A DNA stretch of 64,000 bases from Roseovarius halotolerans. GTDB lineage: Bacteria > Pseudomonadota > Alphaproteobacteria > Rhodobacterales > Rhodobacteraceae. Positions 16,463 to 24,954 of the stretch are shown in pieces. The translations under genes were made by a program, and so were the position numbers. The stretch covers positions 434,001 through 498,000 of the forward strand of contig NZ_FWFU01000001.1 in assembly GCF_900172255.1 (NCBI RefSeq), in the 5' to 3' direction. Under the pieces are notes generated by a model. The model did not search any database, was not told the origin of the DNA, and was given only the letters and a program-made list of their open reading frames with translations. Each line of letters begins with the position of its first letter. Within the stretch, counting starts at the first letter, position 1.

Positions 16463-17629
16463 ATGACCCGTCTGTTCCGCCTGCTGACTCCGGTTCTCCT
16501 TGTCCTGGCGCTGGCCCTGCCTGCGGCCGCCTTCGATACGCGAGCCAAGGCCGCTTTCGTGTTCGACATGAAGACCGGCACGGTGCTGCTCGACAAGAAT
16601 GCCGACGAGCCGCTGCCGCCGGCCTCCATGTCCAAGCTGATGACGCTCTATGTCGCCTTCGAGGCGATCCGCGATGGGCGCCTCTCGCTCGATGAACGCC
16701 TGCCTGTTTCGCAGCACGCCATGAGCTATGGCGGCTCGACCATGTTCCTCGATACGACCGACAGGGTCCGCGTCGAAGACCTGTTGCGCGGCATTATCGT
16801 GCTCTCGGGCAACGATGCCTGCGCCGTGCTGGCCGAGGCGCTCAGCCCCGACGGCACCGAGGCGGGCTTTGCCCGCTACATGACCCAGCGCGCCCAACGG
16901 ATGGGCATGACGAACTCGACTTTCATCAACTCCAACGGCTGGCCTGCGGCGGGCCACCGCATGAGCGTGCGCGACCTCGCTCTTCTTGCGCGCCGCATCA
17001 TCGAGGATTTCCCCGGCTTCTATCCGATGTTCTCCGAAACCAGGTATGAATTCGATGGCCGCGCACCGCAGAACACCCGCAACCGCAACCCTCTTCTGGC
17101 ACTGGATATCGGCGCGGACGGGCTCAAGACCGGCCATACGCAGGAAGCGGGCTACGGGCTTGTGGGATCGGCCAAGCAGGGGGACCGGCGTGTCGTCTTC
17201 GTGATCTCCGGGATCGACACCCAGCCGGGCCGTGCCGAAGAGGCCGAGGCGATCGTCAACTGGGCGTTTCGCCAGTTCGTCGAGAAATCGGTTCTCAAGG
17301 CGGGCACCGAGGTGGCACGTGCCGATGTCTGGATGGGCGACATGCCCAGCGTGGGCCTGACCCCGGCCGAGGATATCTCGACGCTGATGCCGGTTCTGGC
17401 CAGCGACGACATCAAGGCTGAAGTGGTCTACCAGGGTCCGATCCGCGCGCCCGTCAAGGCGGGCGACGCTTTGGCCGAGCTGGTCTTCGCGCCCGAAGGC
17501 CTGCCCGAAACCCGCGTGCCGCTGGTCGCCGCGCAGGACGTGCCGCGCGGTGGCTTCATGGCGCGGATCCGCACGGTCTCGGGGCTGCTTGTCACGCGCT
17601 TGCGCCAGGAGTCCGAGGACGCGATTTGA
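16463..17629 (+). CDS. dacC: D-alanyl-D-alanine carboxypeptidase (class A low-molecular-weight PBP)
   Basis: 388 residues. A signal peptide ends at AAAF. The active-site motifs are all present: SMSK at about residue 55 (nucleophile Ser and Lys), SGN at about 117, and KTG in DGLKTGHTQ. A C-terminal PBP5-type beta domain (about 270-355) and an amphipathic membrane-anchoring tail follow. It trims the terminal D-Ala of peptidoglycan pentapeptides in the periplasm. It sits directly after the SPOR lipoprotein and overlaps the start of tmk by four bases. The symbol could equally be dacA; paralogues are not distinguishable from this window. Confidence 0.93.
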   Translation: MTRLFRLLTPVLLVLALALPAAAFDTRAKAAFVFDMKTGTVLLDKNADEPLPPASMSKLMTLYVAFEAIRDGRLSLDERLPVSQHAMSYGGSTMFLDTTDRVRVEDLLRGIIVLSGNDACAVLAEALSPDGTEAGFARYMTQRAQRMGMTNSTFINSNGWPAAGHRMSVRDLALLARRIIEDFPGFYPMFSETRYEFDGRAPQNTRNRNPLLALDIGADGLKTGHTQEAGYGLVGSAKQGDRRVVFVISGIDTQPGRAEEAEAIVNWAFRQFVEKSVLKAGTEVARADVWMGDMPSVGLTPAEDISTLMPVLASDDIKAEVVYQGPIRAPVKAGDALAELVFAPEGLPETRVPLVAAQDVPRGGFMARIRTVSGLLVTRLRQESEDAI

Positions 17630-18255
17630 GCGGCAAACGGGGATATTTCATCAGCTTCGAGGGGATCGACGGTTCGGGAAAGTCGACGCAGGCGCGGCTT
17701 CTGGCCGAGCATCTGCGCGGCACCGGGCGCGACGTTGTGCTGACGCGGGAGCCCGGCGGCAGCCCCGGCGCCGAGGACATCCGCGCGCTGGTTCTGGAAG
17801 GTGCCACCGACCGCTGGTCGCCCGAAACCGAGCTCTTGCTGTTCACGGCCGCGCGGCGGGACCATCTCGAACGCACCATCGAACCGGCGCTTGCGGCCGG
17901 GCAGGTGGTGATCACGGACCGTTTCGCCGACAGCACGCGGCTCTACCAGGGGCTTGCGCGGGCCGATCTGCGCGCGGTTGTGGATCAGCTCCATGAGTTG
18001 ATGATCGGGCGCGAACCCGACCTCACCGTGCTGATCGACATGGACCCCGGCACCGGGCTGGCGCGCGCTCTGGGTCGCGGTGAGGGCGAGGAGCGTTTTG
18101 AATCCTTCGGCGACGCCATGCAACAGAAGGTCCGGCAGGGCTTTCTGGACCTTTCGCGCGAGTTCGCCGAGCGCTTCGTCACCGTGGATGGCAACCGCGA
18201 GATCGACGCGGTCGCCGCCGATATTCGTGACATCGTCGAGTCATGGCTGCCATGA
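17626..18255 (+). CDS. tmk: Thymidylate kinase
   Basis: 209 residues. It converts dTMP to dTDP with ATP. The P-loop is FEGIDGSGKST, followed by the DR(F)ADST motif (ITDRFADSTRLYQG) and a LID segment with Arg residues (RGEGEERFES). The start is a TTG at 17626 that overlaps the dacC stop (TTGA); no ATG or GTG is placed better, and the first residues (SGKRGYFISFEG) fit the family start. Its end overlaps holB by 13 bases, forming a tightly packed dacC-tmk-holB run. Confidence 0.95.
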   Translation: MSGKRGYFISFEGIDGSGKSTQARLLAEHLRGTGRDVVLTREPGGSPGAEDIRALVLEGATDRWSPETELLLFTAARRDHLERTIEPALAAGQVVITDRFADSTRLYQGLARADLRAVVDQLHELMIGREPDLTVLIDMDPGTGLARALGRGEGEERFESFGDAMQQKVRQGFLDLSREFAERFVTVDGNREIDAVAADIRDIVESWLP

Positions 18256-19424
18256 GCGCCAACGATGACAGCCCCCGCATCGAACCCGACCGGATCGAGG
18301 GCGCGCCGCATCCGCGCGAAACCCCGCGGCTGATCGGGCAGGGCGCTGCCGAGCGCGACTTTCTTGACGCCTTCAATACCGACCGGCTGCATCACGCCTG
18401 GATGATCACCGGCCCGCGCGGCGTGGGCAAGGCGACGCTGGCCTGGTCGATCGCGCGCTTCCTTCTGGCGACGCCCGCGCCGGGGGACGACGATGGCGGG
18501 CTCTTCGGCGACGCGCCGCCCCCGCCCGACACACTCGGAATTCCCGCCGATCACCCGGTGGCCCGGCGCCTCATGGCGGGATCGGACCCGGGGCTCTACC
18601 TCGTGCGGCGCGGCGGTGCCGGCTCGACCGAAAGCGAACGCGACAAGGCCTTCGCCGAGGGGCGCTTTTCCAAGGATATCCGCATCCCCGAAATTCGCGG
18701 CCTTTCGCGCTTCATCCACCTCAGCGCAACCGATGGCGGCCGCCGGGTGGTCATCGTCGATGCCGCCGACCAGATGAACACACAGGCCGCGAACGCCCTT
18801 CTGAAGATGCTGGAAGAGCCGCCAGCGCGCACCACCCTGCTTCTGGTCACCCATCAGCCTTCGCGGCTCTTGCCCACGATCCGCTCGCGCTGCCGGATGC
18901 TGCGCCTCTCGCCGCTTTCGCCCGACGACATGGCGCACGCGCTTTCGCAGGCCAATATCGACCTTGGCGAGAATGGCGACGCCGCCACGCTGGCCGCGCT
19001 GTCGGGCGGTTCGGTGGGCGAGGCGGTGCGCCTCATCAACCTCGGCGGGGTCGCGATGTATCGCGAACTTGTCTCCATTGCAGGCACCATGCCCCGGCTG
19101 GATCGCGCCCGCGCCCTCAAACTGGCCGAGGCCGCCGCGACCCGTGGCGCCGAAGAGCGCTTCGACTTGCTCCTGGGGCTGACGGACCTCTTCCTGGCGC
19201 GGCTGGCGCGCGCCGGCGCGCTGGGCCCGCCCGAACCCGAGGCAGTGCCCGGTGAAGCCGATTTGCTGGCGCGGCTTTCTCCCGGTCCGCTTCAGGGCCG
19301 GGCCTGGGCGGATTGCGCGCAGGAGATCGGCGCGCGGGCTCGCCACGGGCGGGCGGTCAACCTTGACCCTGCCTCGCTGGTCCTAGATACCGTGTTCAGG
19401 ATTCAGCAAACTGCGGCGGGTTGA
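18243..19424 (+). CDS. holB: DNA polymerase III subunit delta' (clamp-loader)
   Basis: 393 residues. It has an AAA+ fold typical of the clamp-loader delta' subunit: GPRGVGKATLAW P-loop relic at about residue 60, IVDAADQMNTQAANALLK (Walker B region) and LLLVTHQPSRLLPTIRSRC (sensor 1 and the SRC motif). It helps load the beta clamp in replication. The start ATG 18243 overlaps tmk; a second Met three codons later is an alternative. The tmk-holB-tatD-metallohydrolase order is common in alphaproteobacteria. Confidence 0.94.
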   Translation: MAAMSANDDSPRIEPDRIEGAPHPRETPRLIGQGAAERDFLDAFNTDRLHHAWMITGPRGVGKATLAWSIARFLLATPAPGDDDGGLFGDAPPPPDTLGIPADHPVARRLMAGSDPGLYLVRRGGAGSTESERDKAFAEGRFSKDIRIPEIRGLSRFIHLSATDGGRRVVIVDAADQMNTQAANALLKMLEEPPARTTLLLVTHQPSRLLPTIRSRCRMLRLSPLSPDDMAHALSQANIDLGENGDAATLAALSGGSVGEAVRLINLGGVAMYRELVSIAGTMPRLDRARALKLAEAAATRGAEERFDLLLGLTDLFLARLARAGALGPPEPEAVPGEADLLARLSPGPLQGRAWADCAQEIGARARHGRAVNLDPASLVLDTVFRIQQTAAG

Positions 19425-19445
19425 TCCGCCCGCATCAGGGGCGAC

Positions 19446-20252
19446 ATGAGCGACACCATCCAGATCACCGACAGCCACTGCCATCTCGATTTCGATACCT
19501 TCGACGAGGACCGCGACCAGGTGATCGCGCGCGCGCTCGAGGCCGGTGTGACCCGCATGGTCACGATCTGCACCAAGCTGCGGCTCGAACCGCAGGTGCG
19601 CGCCCTGGCCGAGCAGTATGATCCGGTCTTCTACGCCGCCGGCACGCATCCGATGAGCGCCGCCGACGAACCCCTGGCCAGCGTCGATGAACTGGTCCGC
19701 CTGGCCGCGCATCCCAAATTCGTCGGCATCGGCGAAACCGGGCTGGATTATCACTACACCGCCGACAGCAAGGCGGTGCAACAGGACAGCCTGCGCATCC
19801 ATATCACCGCCGCGCGCGAAACCGGCCTGCCGCTGATCATCCATGCCCGCGACGCCGACGAGGACATGGCCCGCATCCTCGCCGAGGAACATGCACACGG
19901 CGCCTATGATTGCGTCATGCATTGCTTTTCGTCCGGGGCGGGGCTGGCGCGGGTGGCACTTGACCTTGGCTTCTACCTTTCGATGTCGGGCATCGCCGCC
20001 TTCCCCAAAAGCGCCTCCCTGCGCGAGATTTTCGCCGCGGCGCCCCCCGATCGTATTCTTGTGGAAACCGATGCGCCCTACCTCGCGCCGCCGCCCTATC
20101 GCGGCAAGCGCAACGAGCCTGCCTACAGCATCCACACGGCGCAGGCCGGGGCGCAGGCGCTGGGCATGGACTGGCCGGACTTCGCGGCGCAGACGCAACA
20201 GAATTTCGACCGCCTGTTCCGAAAGGCCGCCCTTTACCGGGCGGCGGCGTGA
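19446..20252 (+). CDS. tatD: TatD-family metal-dependent hydrolase/DNase
   Basis: 268 residues, the usual TatD length. Metal-binding stretches are intact: DSHCHLDF at the N-terminus, GIGETGLDYHY (Glu), PLIIHARDADED (His), MHCFSSG (His) and LVETDAPYLAPPPYRG (Asp). The family cleaves DNA from the 3' end and repairs D-aminoacyl-tRNA in some members; here it is called by family only. It is 21 bp after holB and its stop overlaps the start of the next gene (TGATG). Confidence 0.94.
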   Translation: MSDTIQITDSHCHLDFDTFDEDRDQVIARALEAGVTRMVTICTKLRLEPQVRALAEQYDPVFYAAGTHPMSAADEPLASVDELVRLAAHPKFVGIGETGLDYHYTADSKAVQQDSLRIHITAARETGLPLIIHARDADEDMARILAEEHAHGAYDCVMHCFSSGAGLARVALDLGFYLSMSGIAAFPKSASLREIFAAAPPDRILVETDAPYLAPPPYRGKRNEPAYSIHTAQAGAQALGMDWPDFAAQTQQNFDRLFRKAALYRAAA

Positions 20253-21049
20253 TGGGCGAGCGTCGCTTCGTCATCCTGGGTTGCGGCTCATCGGGCGGTG
20301 TGCCGCGCGTCGGCGGCCACTGGGGCGATTGCGACCCCGAGGAGCCGCGCAACATCCGGCGCCGCTGCGCGCTTCTGATCGAACAGGAGGGTGCGAACGG
20401 CACCACCCGCGTGCTGATCGACACCTCGCCGGACCTGCGCGCGCAGCTTCTGGATGCCGGGGTCGGCGAGTTGGACGCGGTGCTTTACACCCACAGCCAC
20501 GCCGACCATGTGCATGGCATCGATGACCTGCGCATGGTGGTCTACAACATGAAGAAGCGCATTCCGGTCTGGGCCGATGGCGACACCCAGAATGCGCTCT
20601 ATGCGCGCTTCGGCTATGCCTTCATGCAGCCCGAGGGCAGCCCCTATCCACCGATCCTCGACATGCACACGATCGACGGGGATGTCACCATCGACGGTGC
20701 CGGCGGCCCTGTCACCCTGACCCCGTTTGAAGTCAATCACGGCTCTATCGAGGCGCTGGGATTCCGCATCGGCGATCTGGCCTACCTGCCTGACGTGGCG
20801 CAGATTCCCGATGATGTCTGGCCGCTGCTCGAGGGGCTGGATTGCTGGATCCTCGACGCGCTGCGCCGCACGCCGCATCCGACCCACTCGCATCTTGCGC
20901 AATCGCTCGAGTGGATCGCGCGCGTCGCACCGCGCCGCGCTGTGCTGACCAACATGCATATCGATCTCGATTATCGCACGCTCGATGCGGAAACGCCTGC
21001 CCATATCACCCCCGCCCATGACGGGATGACGATTACCTACACGGTCTGA
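20252..21049 (+). CDS. MBL-fold metallohydrolase, PhnP-like
   Basis: 265 residues from ATG 20252. It has a metallo-beta-lactamase fold with THSHADHVHGIDD as the metal-binding HxHxDH signature, upstream DTSPDLRAQLL, and later His ligands in NHGSIEALG and TPHPTHSHL. Overall it resembles the PhnP/cyclic phosphodiesterase branch found after tatD in Rhodobacteraceae. No phn genes are nearby, so the substrate is probably a different cyclic nucleotide or phosphodiester. It is translationally coupled to tatD. Confidence 0.9.
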   Translation: MGERRFVILGCGSSGGVPRVGGHWGDCDPEEPRNIRRRCALLIEQEGANGTTRVLIDTSPDLRAQLLDAGVGELDAVLYTHSHADHVHGIDDLRMVVYNMKKRIPVWADGDTQNALYARFGYAFMQPEGSPYPPILDMHTIDGDVTIDGAGGPVTLTPFEVNHGSIEALGFRIGDLAYLPDVAQIPDDVWPLLEGLDCWILDALRRTPHPTHSHLAQSLEWIARVAPRRAVLTNMHIDLDYRTLDAETPAHITPAHDGMTITYTV

Positions 21050-21053
21050 TGCG

Positions 21054-21983
21054 ATGCAGGCCCTGATAGAGATCATCCTGCCGGTCTTCCTCGTGATCGG
21101 GTTCGGCTATGTAGCAGTCTGGCGCGGCTGGTTTTCGGAGTCCGGGCTGGACGGGCTGATGACCTTCACCCAGAATTTTGCGATCCCCTGCCTCCTGTTC
21201 ACCGCCATCGCCCGGCTCGACCTTGGCCAGCATTTCGAATGGCGCCTGCTGAGCAGCTATTACGCAGGCGCGATGGCGGGGTTCCTTCTGGGGATGCTGG
21301 GGGCGCGGTTCCTGTTCGGACGTGACTGGGAAGATGCGGTCGCGATCGGGTTCTGCTGCCTCTTTTCCAATTCACTTCTGCTGGGCCTGCCGATCACCGA
21401 GCGCGCCTATGGCGCGGCGGCGCTCGATGGCAATTACGCGATCATCGCGATGCATTCGCCGTTCTGTTACGCGGTCGGGATTTCGGCGATGGAGATCGTT
21501 CGGGCGCGCGGGCGCGCGGGCATGGCGCTGCTGCGTCAGGTGTTCAAGGCGATGTTCTCGAACGCGCTCATCCTTGGGGTGGCTGCCGGTTTCGCCGTTA
21601 ATCTCAGCGGGCTCGCGATGCCCACCGTCGTCGACGAGGGGTTGGACCTGATGGTGCGCGCGGCGCTGCCCGCGGCGCTGTTCGGCCTTGGCGGCATGCT
21701 GGTGCGCTATCGCCCCGAAGGCGATCTTCGCATCGTGCTTTATGCCTGTTTCGTGGCTCTGGTGGCGCATCCGCTGATCACCAGCGGGCTGGGGCGCGCA
21801 TTGTCGCTGCCGGTCGAGGCGACGCGCTCGGCGGTGCTGACGGCGGCGATGGCGCCGGGGGTCAACGCCTATATCTTCGCAAACATGTATGGTCGTGCGC
21901 GCCGGGTGGCGGCAACGACGGTGCTGGTCGCGACCGCGCTGTCGATCTTCAGCGTCTGGCTGTGGCTGGGTTTCCTGCCCTGA
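21054..21983 (+). CDS. AEC-family transporter (auxin efflux carrier-like)
   Basis: 309 residues with about ten hydrophobic helices and the AEC/BASS-like pattern of two five-helix halves: FTQNFAIPCLLF in the first half and APGVNAYIFANMYG in the second. Bacterial members export small organic acids or malonate. It follows the PhnP-like gene by four bases, so it is the last gene of the run that starts at 15533. Its stop codon lies in a hairpin shared with the convergent ArsR gene. Confidence 0.88.
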   Translation: MQALIEIILPVFLVIGFGYVAVWRGWFSESGLDGLMTFTQNFAIPCLLFTAIARLDLGQHFEWRLLSSYYAGAMAGFLLGMLGARFLFGRDWEDAVAIGFCCLFSNSLLLGLPITERAYGAAALDGNYAIIAMHSPFCYAVGISAMEIVRARGRAGMALLRQVFKAMFSNALILGVAAGFAVNLSGLAMPTVVDEGLDLMVRAALPAALFGLGGMLVRYRPEGDLRIVLYACFVALVAHPLITSGLGRALSLPVEATRSAVLTAAMAPGVNAYIFANMYGRARRVAATTVLVATALSIFSVWLWLGFLP

Positions 21984-22011
21984 GCAGCGCGCCTTGGCGC
22001 GGCGCGCTCAG
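21980..22011. terminator. Hairpin between convergent genes, possible bidirectional terminator
   Basis: CTGAGC (21980-21985) pairs with GCTCAG (22006-22011), extended by GC-rich pairing in between. The stop codons of the two convergent genes lie in the two arms. There is no T run on either side, so factor-independent termination is uncertain. Confidence 0.4.
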
Positions 22012-22334
22012 CAACAGAACTGACGATAGAGCAGCTCGATCAATTCGCGCGTCTTGTCGTCGGCGAGCCGGTAATAGACCGTCTTGCCGTCACGCCGGGT
22101 CTTGACGCGGCCCTCCTCGCGCAGCCGGGCAAGAATCTGGCTGACCGCCGCCTGGCGCATCTCCAGAAGCTGCTCGAGCTCGCCCACCGATTTCTCGCCC
22201 GAACCCAGATGGCACAGCGTCATCAGACGCCCCTCATGCGCCACCGTCTTCAGAAAGGCCGCCGCTGTCTTGGCGTTTTCCTTCATATCGACCGGGGTGA
22301 CCGGTGCGCTGTCCAATATGTCCTTGGTATCCAA
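22008..22334 (-). CDS. ArsR/SmtB-family repressor, SqrR/BigR-like persulfide sensor
   Basis: 108 residues. It has a winged helix-turn-helix of the ArsR type (SVGELEQLLEMRQAAVSQIL as recognition region, YYRLAD wing end). Cys41 and Cys107 are present, at the numbering reported for the two Cys of Rhodobacter capsulatus SqrR that form a tetrasulfide bridge in response to sulfide; Cys108 follows. The metal ligands of arsenic or zinc sensors (CVC motif) are missing. I infer a reactive-sulfur repressor. No sulfide:quinone reductase gene lies in the window, so targets would be elsewhere. Neighbours give no functional hint. Confidence 0.82.
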   Translation of the reverse strand: MDTKDILDSAPVTPVDMKENAKTAAAFLKTVAHEGRLMTLCHLGSGEKSVGELEQLLEMRQAAVSQILARLREEGRVKTRRDGKTVYYRLADDKTRELIELLYRQFCC

Positions 22335-22399
22335 TGTTCCGGCGTCCCGTCCTGATCCTTATCCGCGTTTTCTAGCATGCCTGCCGGAAAAGCGCGATC

Positions 22400-23632
22400 C
22401 TACTGCTCGAGCGGCGGCGCGCCGCCCTGAAAGGCGTTGCCCTCGACATAGTCGCAGGGCGCGTCCTGCATTTCGAGATGCAGCCCGTCGCCCCTGTAAG
22501 GGTGGGCACGCGCCAGCGCTTCGTCAAGCTCGATACCAAGACCGGGCGTCTCGGGCGGGGTCACAAAGCCGTTTTCGACCCGCAAACTGCCTTTTATCAG
22601 GGCATTGTGGAACGGGGTCTCGATGGTTTCGATCATCAACAGGTTCGGGATCGAGGCGGCAAGATGGATATTGGCCGCCCATTCCACCGGCCCGGCATAA
22701 AGATGCGGCGCCAGCTGCGCGTTATAGGCCTCGGCCATGATCGCGATTTTCTTCGCTTCCCAGATACCGCCCGCGCGCCCCAGCGCCGGTTGCAGGATGC
22801 TGGCCGCACCCTGGCGCAGCACGGGTGCGAATTCCGCCTTGGTGCAAAGGCGCTCACCGGTTGCGACCGGAATGCCCGTGGCGCGCGCCACTTCGGCCAT
22901 CTGGGCGATATTGTCGGGCGGGATCGGCTCTTCGTACCAGAGCGGGTCATAGGGCGCGATCGCCCGCCCGAGCCGGATCGCCCCGGCGGTGGTGAATTGC
23001 CCATGCGTGCCAAAGAGGATATCGGCGCGATCCCCCACCGCCTCGCGGATTGCGCGGCAGAAGGCGACGGACATCGAGATGTCCGACATCGCCGGCATAT
23101 GCCCGCCGCGCATCGTGTAGGGACCGGCGGGATCGACCTTGATGGCCGTATAGCCGCGCGCCACGCAATCGGCAGCGGATTCGGCGGCCATCTCGGCCGA
23201 TGTCCAGAAATCCAGCATCACGTGACGATCCAGCGGATAAAGGTAGGTATAGGCGCGGATGCGCTCGTTCATCCTGCCCCCGAGCAGCGCCCAGACGGGG
23301 CGCTCGCGCGCCTTGCCCAGAATGTCCCAGCAGGCGATCTCGAGCCCCGAGAACGCGCCCATCACGGTCAGGTCGGGCCGTTGCGTGAAACCCGAGGAAT
23401 AGGCGCGGCGGAACATGAGCTCGATATTCTCGGGGTTCTCGCCCTGCATGTGGCGGCTGAAGACATCGGTGATGACCGCGCGCATGGCGTCCGGGCCGAC
23501 CGAGGCGGCGTAGCATTCGCCCCAGCCGGTGATCCCGTTATCGGTGGTGAGCTTGACCAGGATCCAGTAGCGCCCGCCCCAGCCCGGTGCGGGCGGCGCG
23601 GTGACGATGATGTCGAGATCTTTGAGTTTCAT
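22400..23632 (-). CDS. Enolase-superfamily enzyme (mandelate racemase/muconate lactonizing type), acid-sugar dehydratase-like
   Basis: 410 residues from ATG 23632; the upstream extension of the frame lies in an intergenic repeat. The N-terminal capping domain runs to about 125, then the barrel: YTAIKVDPAGP (Lys strand), LFGTHGQFTT (strand of the first metal ligand), LWYEEPIPPDN (second Glu) and ATGERLCTK (third Glu), with a late His in APHLYAGPVEW. The position normally held by the first metal Asp reads Gly-Thr-His, which departs from canonical galactonate dehydratases (see findings). It is followed by an alcohol dehydrogenase gene on the same strand, consistent with sugar-acid catabolism. 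Substrate unknown. Confidence 0.82.
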   Translation of the reverse strand: MKLKDLDIIVTAPPAPGWGGRYWILVKLTTDNGITGWGECYAASVGPDAMRAVITDVFSRHMQGENPENIELMFRRAYSSGFTQRPDLTVMGAFSGLEIACWDILGKARERPVWALLGGRMNERIRAYTYLYPLDRHVMLDFWTSAEMAAESAADCVARGYTAIKVDPAGPYTMRGGHMPAMSDISMSVAFCRAIREAVGDRADILFGTHGQFTTAGAIRLGRAIAPYDPLWYEEPIPPDNIAQMAEVARATGIPVATGERLCTKAEFAPVLRQGAASILQPALGRAGGIWEAKKIAIMAEAYNAQLAPHLYAGPVEWAANIHLAASIPNLLMIETIETPFHNALIKGSLRVENGFVTPPETPGLGIELDEALARAHPYRGDGLHLEMQDAPCDYVEGNAFQGGAPPLEQ

Positions 23633-23660
23633 GGACGGGCCTTTCCGGTTTTGGAGGCTC

Positions 23661-23734
23661 GGATCGCTTTGCGATCCGACCGGGTGGGGGGCGCTGCCCC
23701 CCACACCCCCCGAGGTATTTGGGGCCAGATGAAG
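23661..23734 (-). repeat. GC-rich intergenic palindromic repeat (copy 1)
   Basis: It contains a small hairpin GGATCGC-TTT-GCGATCC (23661-23677) and a large GGGGGGC/GCCCCCC hairpin around 23685-23702. It ends with a CTTCATCTGGCC motif read on the minus strand. On that strand it aligns with the repeats at 32431, 32517 and 47908. It lies between the alcohol dehydrogenase stop and the enolase-superfamily start. Confidence 0.65.
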
Positions 23735-23741
23735 GGGCGGG

Positions 23742-24827
23742 TCATTTAAGCATGATGACGTTGCGGCGCGCGCTGCCCGAGCGGGTATCGGCGATGGCCT
23801 CGTTGATCTGGTCGAGCCGCCAGCGGTTCGAGATCAGTTCGTCGAGCTTGAGGCGGCCCTGGCGGTAGAGGTCGATCATCCAGGGGATGTCGCGTGCGAT
23901 CACCACGTCGCCCATCTTGGAGCCGATCATGGACTGTCCGGCGGCGGCGAGATTGCCCGCCTCGAAGCTGGAAAAGGCGCCGCTCGCGGGCATGCCGACC
24001 ATGATCACCTTGCCACCCGGCGCCAGGTAGTTCGGGGCCTGATCATAGACCGGGGCGGCGCCCACCGTGACCAGCACCGCATCCGCGCCCCGGCCCATCG
24101 CCTTGATGGCGGCATTCCAGGGTTGGTCCTGCGCGGCGAGCACCGTGTCGGTGGCGCCGAAAGCGATGGCGTCCTCGAGCTTGTCCGCGTTCATGTCGAC
24201 GGCGACGATACGGCGCGCGCCGGCGATGCGCGCGCCCTGGATCGCGTTGAGCCCGACACCGCCCGCGCCGATCACCACCACGTCCTGTCCGGCGCGCAGC
24301 GCGGCCGCGTTCACCACCGCGCCGACCCCGGTGATCACGCCGCAGGCCAGCAGGCTGGCGGCATCCATCGCCATGTCGCCGGGGATCTTCACCGCCTGGC
24401 TGTGATGCACCACGATCTTTTCGGCGAAGGCGCCGCAGGCCATCGCCTGATGAAGCGTGCCGCCGTCAATCGTGCTGAGCGGGCCGTGATCGCCGTCACG
24501 GGGCGCCTCGCAGCCGGTGGGCCGACCGGCGCCGCAGCTGGGGCAGGCGCCGCAGGCGCGGATCAGAGTCACCACCACCGGATCGCCCGTGGCCAGCCCC
24601 GTGACCCCGGCGCCGGTGGCGCTGATGCGCCCGGCCGCCTCGTGGCCATAGACCGCGGGCAGGCTGCCGCCCCAGGCTCCGTCGGCATAGGAGATGTCGG
24701 AGTGGCAGATCGCCACCGCATCGAGCGTCACTTCGATCTCGCCCATGTCGGGTGCGCGCAGGCGCACGTCCTCGATCACGAGGGGTTGCCCGAATTGATG
24801 GCACACCGCCGCCTTGATGGTTTGCAT
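23742..24827 (-). CDS. Zinc-dependent alcohol dehydrogenase (MDR superfamily)
   Basis: 361 residues from ATG 24827 (GGGGAGAGACC upstream). Catalytic zinc ligands Cys (AICHSDISYADG) and His (YGHEAAG) are present. The structural zinc loop has four Cys in CGACPSCGAGRPTGC. The nucleotide-binding Rossmann motif is IGAGGVGLNAIQGA, followed by an Asp that favours NAD. It resembles class III-like alcohol dehydrogenases of the AdhC type. It probably oxidises an alcohol or polyol intermediate together with the enolase-superfamily enzyme encoded downstream, from which a repeat separates it. Confidence 0.9.
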   Translation of the reverse strand: MQTIKAAVCHQFGQPLVIEDVRLRAPDMGEIEVTLDAVAICHSDISYADGAWGGSLPAVYGHEAAGRISATGAGVTGLATGDPVVVTLIRACGACPSCGAGRPTGCEAPRDGDHGPLSTIDGGTLHQAMACGAFAEKIVVHHSQAVKIPGDMAMDAASLLACGVITGVGAVVNAAALRAGQDVVVIGAGGVGLNAIQGARIAGARRIVAVDMNADKLEDAIAFGATDTVLAAQDQPWNAAIKAMGRGADAVLVTVGAAPVYDQAPNYLAPGGKVIMVGMPASGAFSSFEAGNLAAAGQSMIGSKMGDVVIARDIPWMIDLYRQGRLKLDELISNRWRLDQINEAIADTRSGSARRNVIMLK

Positions 24828-24954
24828 GGTCTCTCCCCTCGGTTCGGGTCCGTTTCTCGCGGGCCGCGTCATTGGCGCTCAGGGTTACGCCTCTGACGCG
24901 GTGGTGCAAGCCGGTTTTGGGGCGGATCGCGCGAAAGTGGCGACGCGCCGGGAG

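Noticed and set aside
22478..23749. Open frame of about 420 codons on the plus strand
   Set aside because: Lies antisense to the enolase-superfamily gene, is rich in Arg, Gly and His without domain motifs, and reflects the high third-position GC of the real gene.
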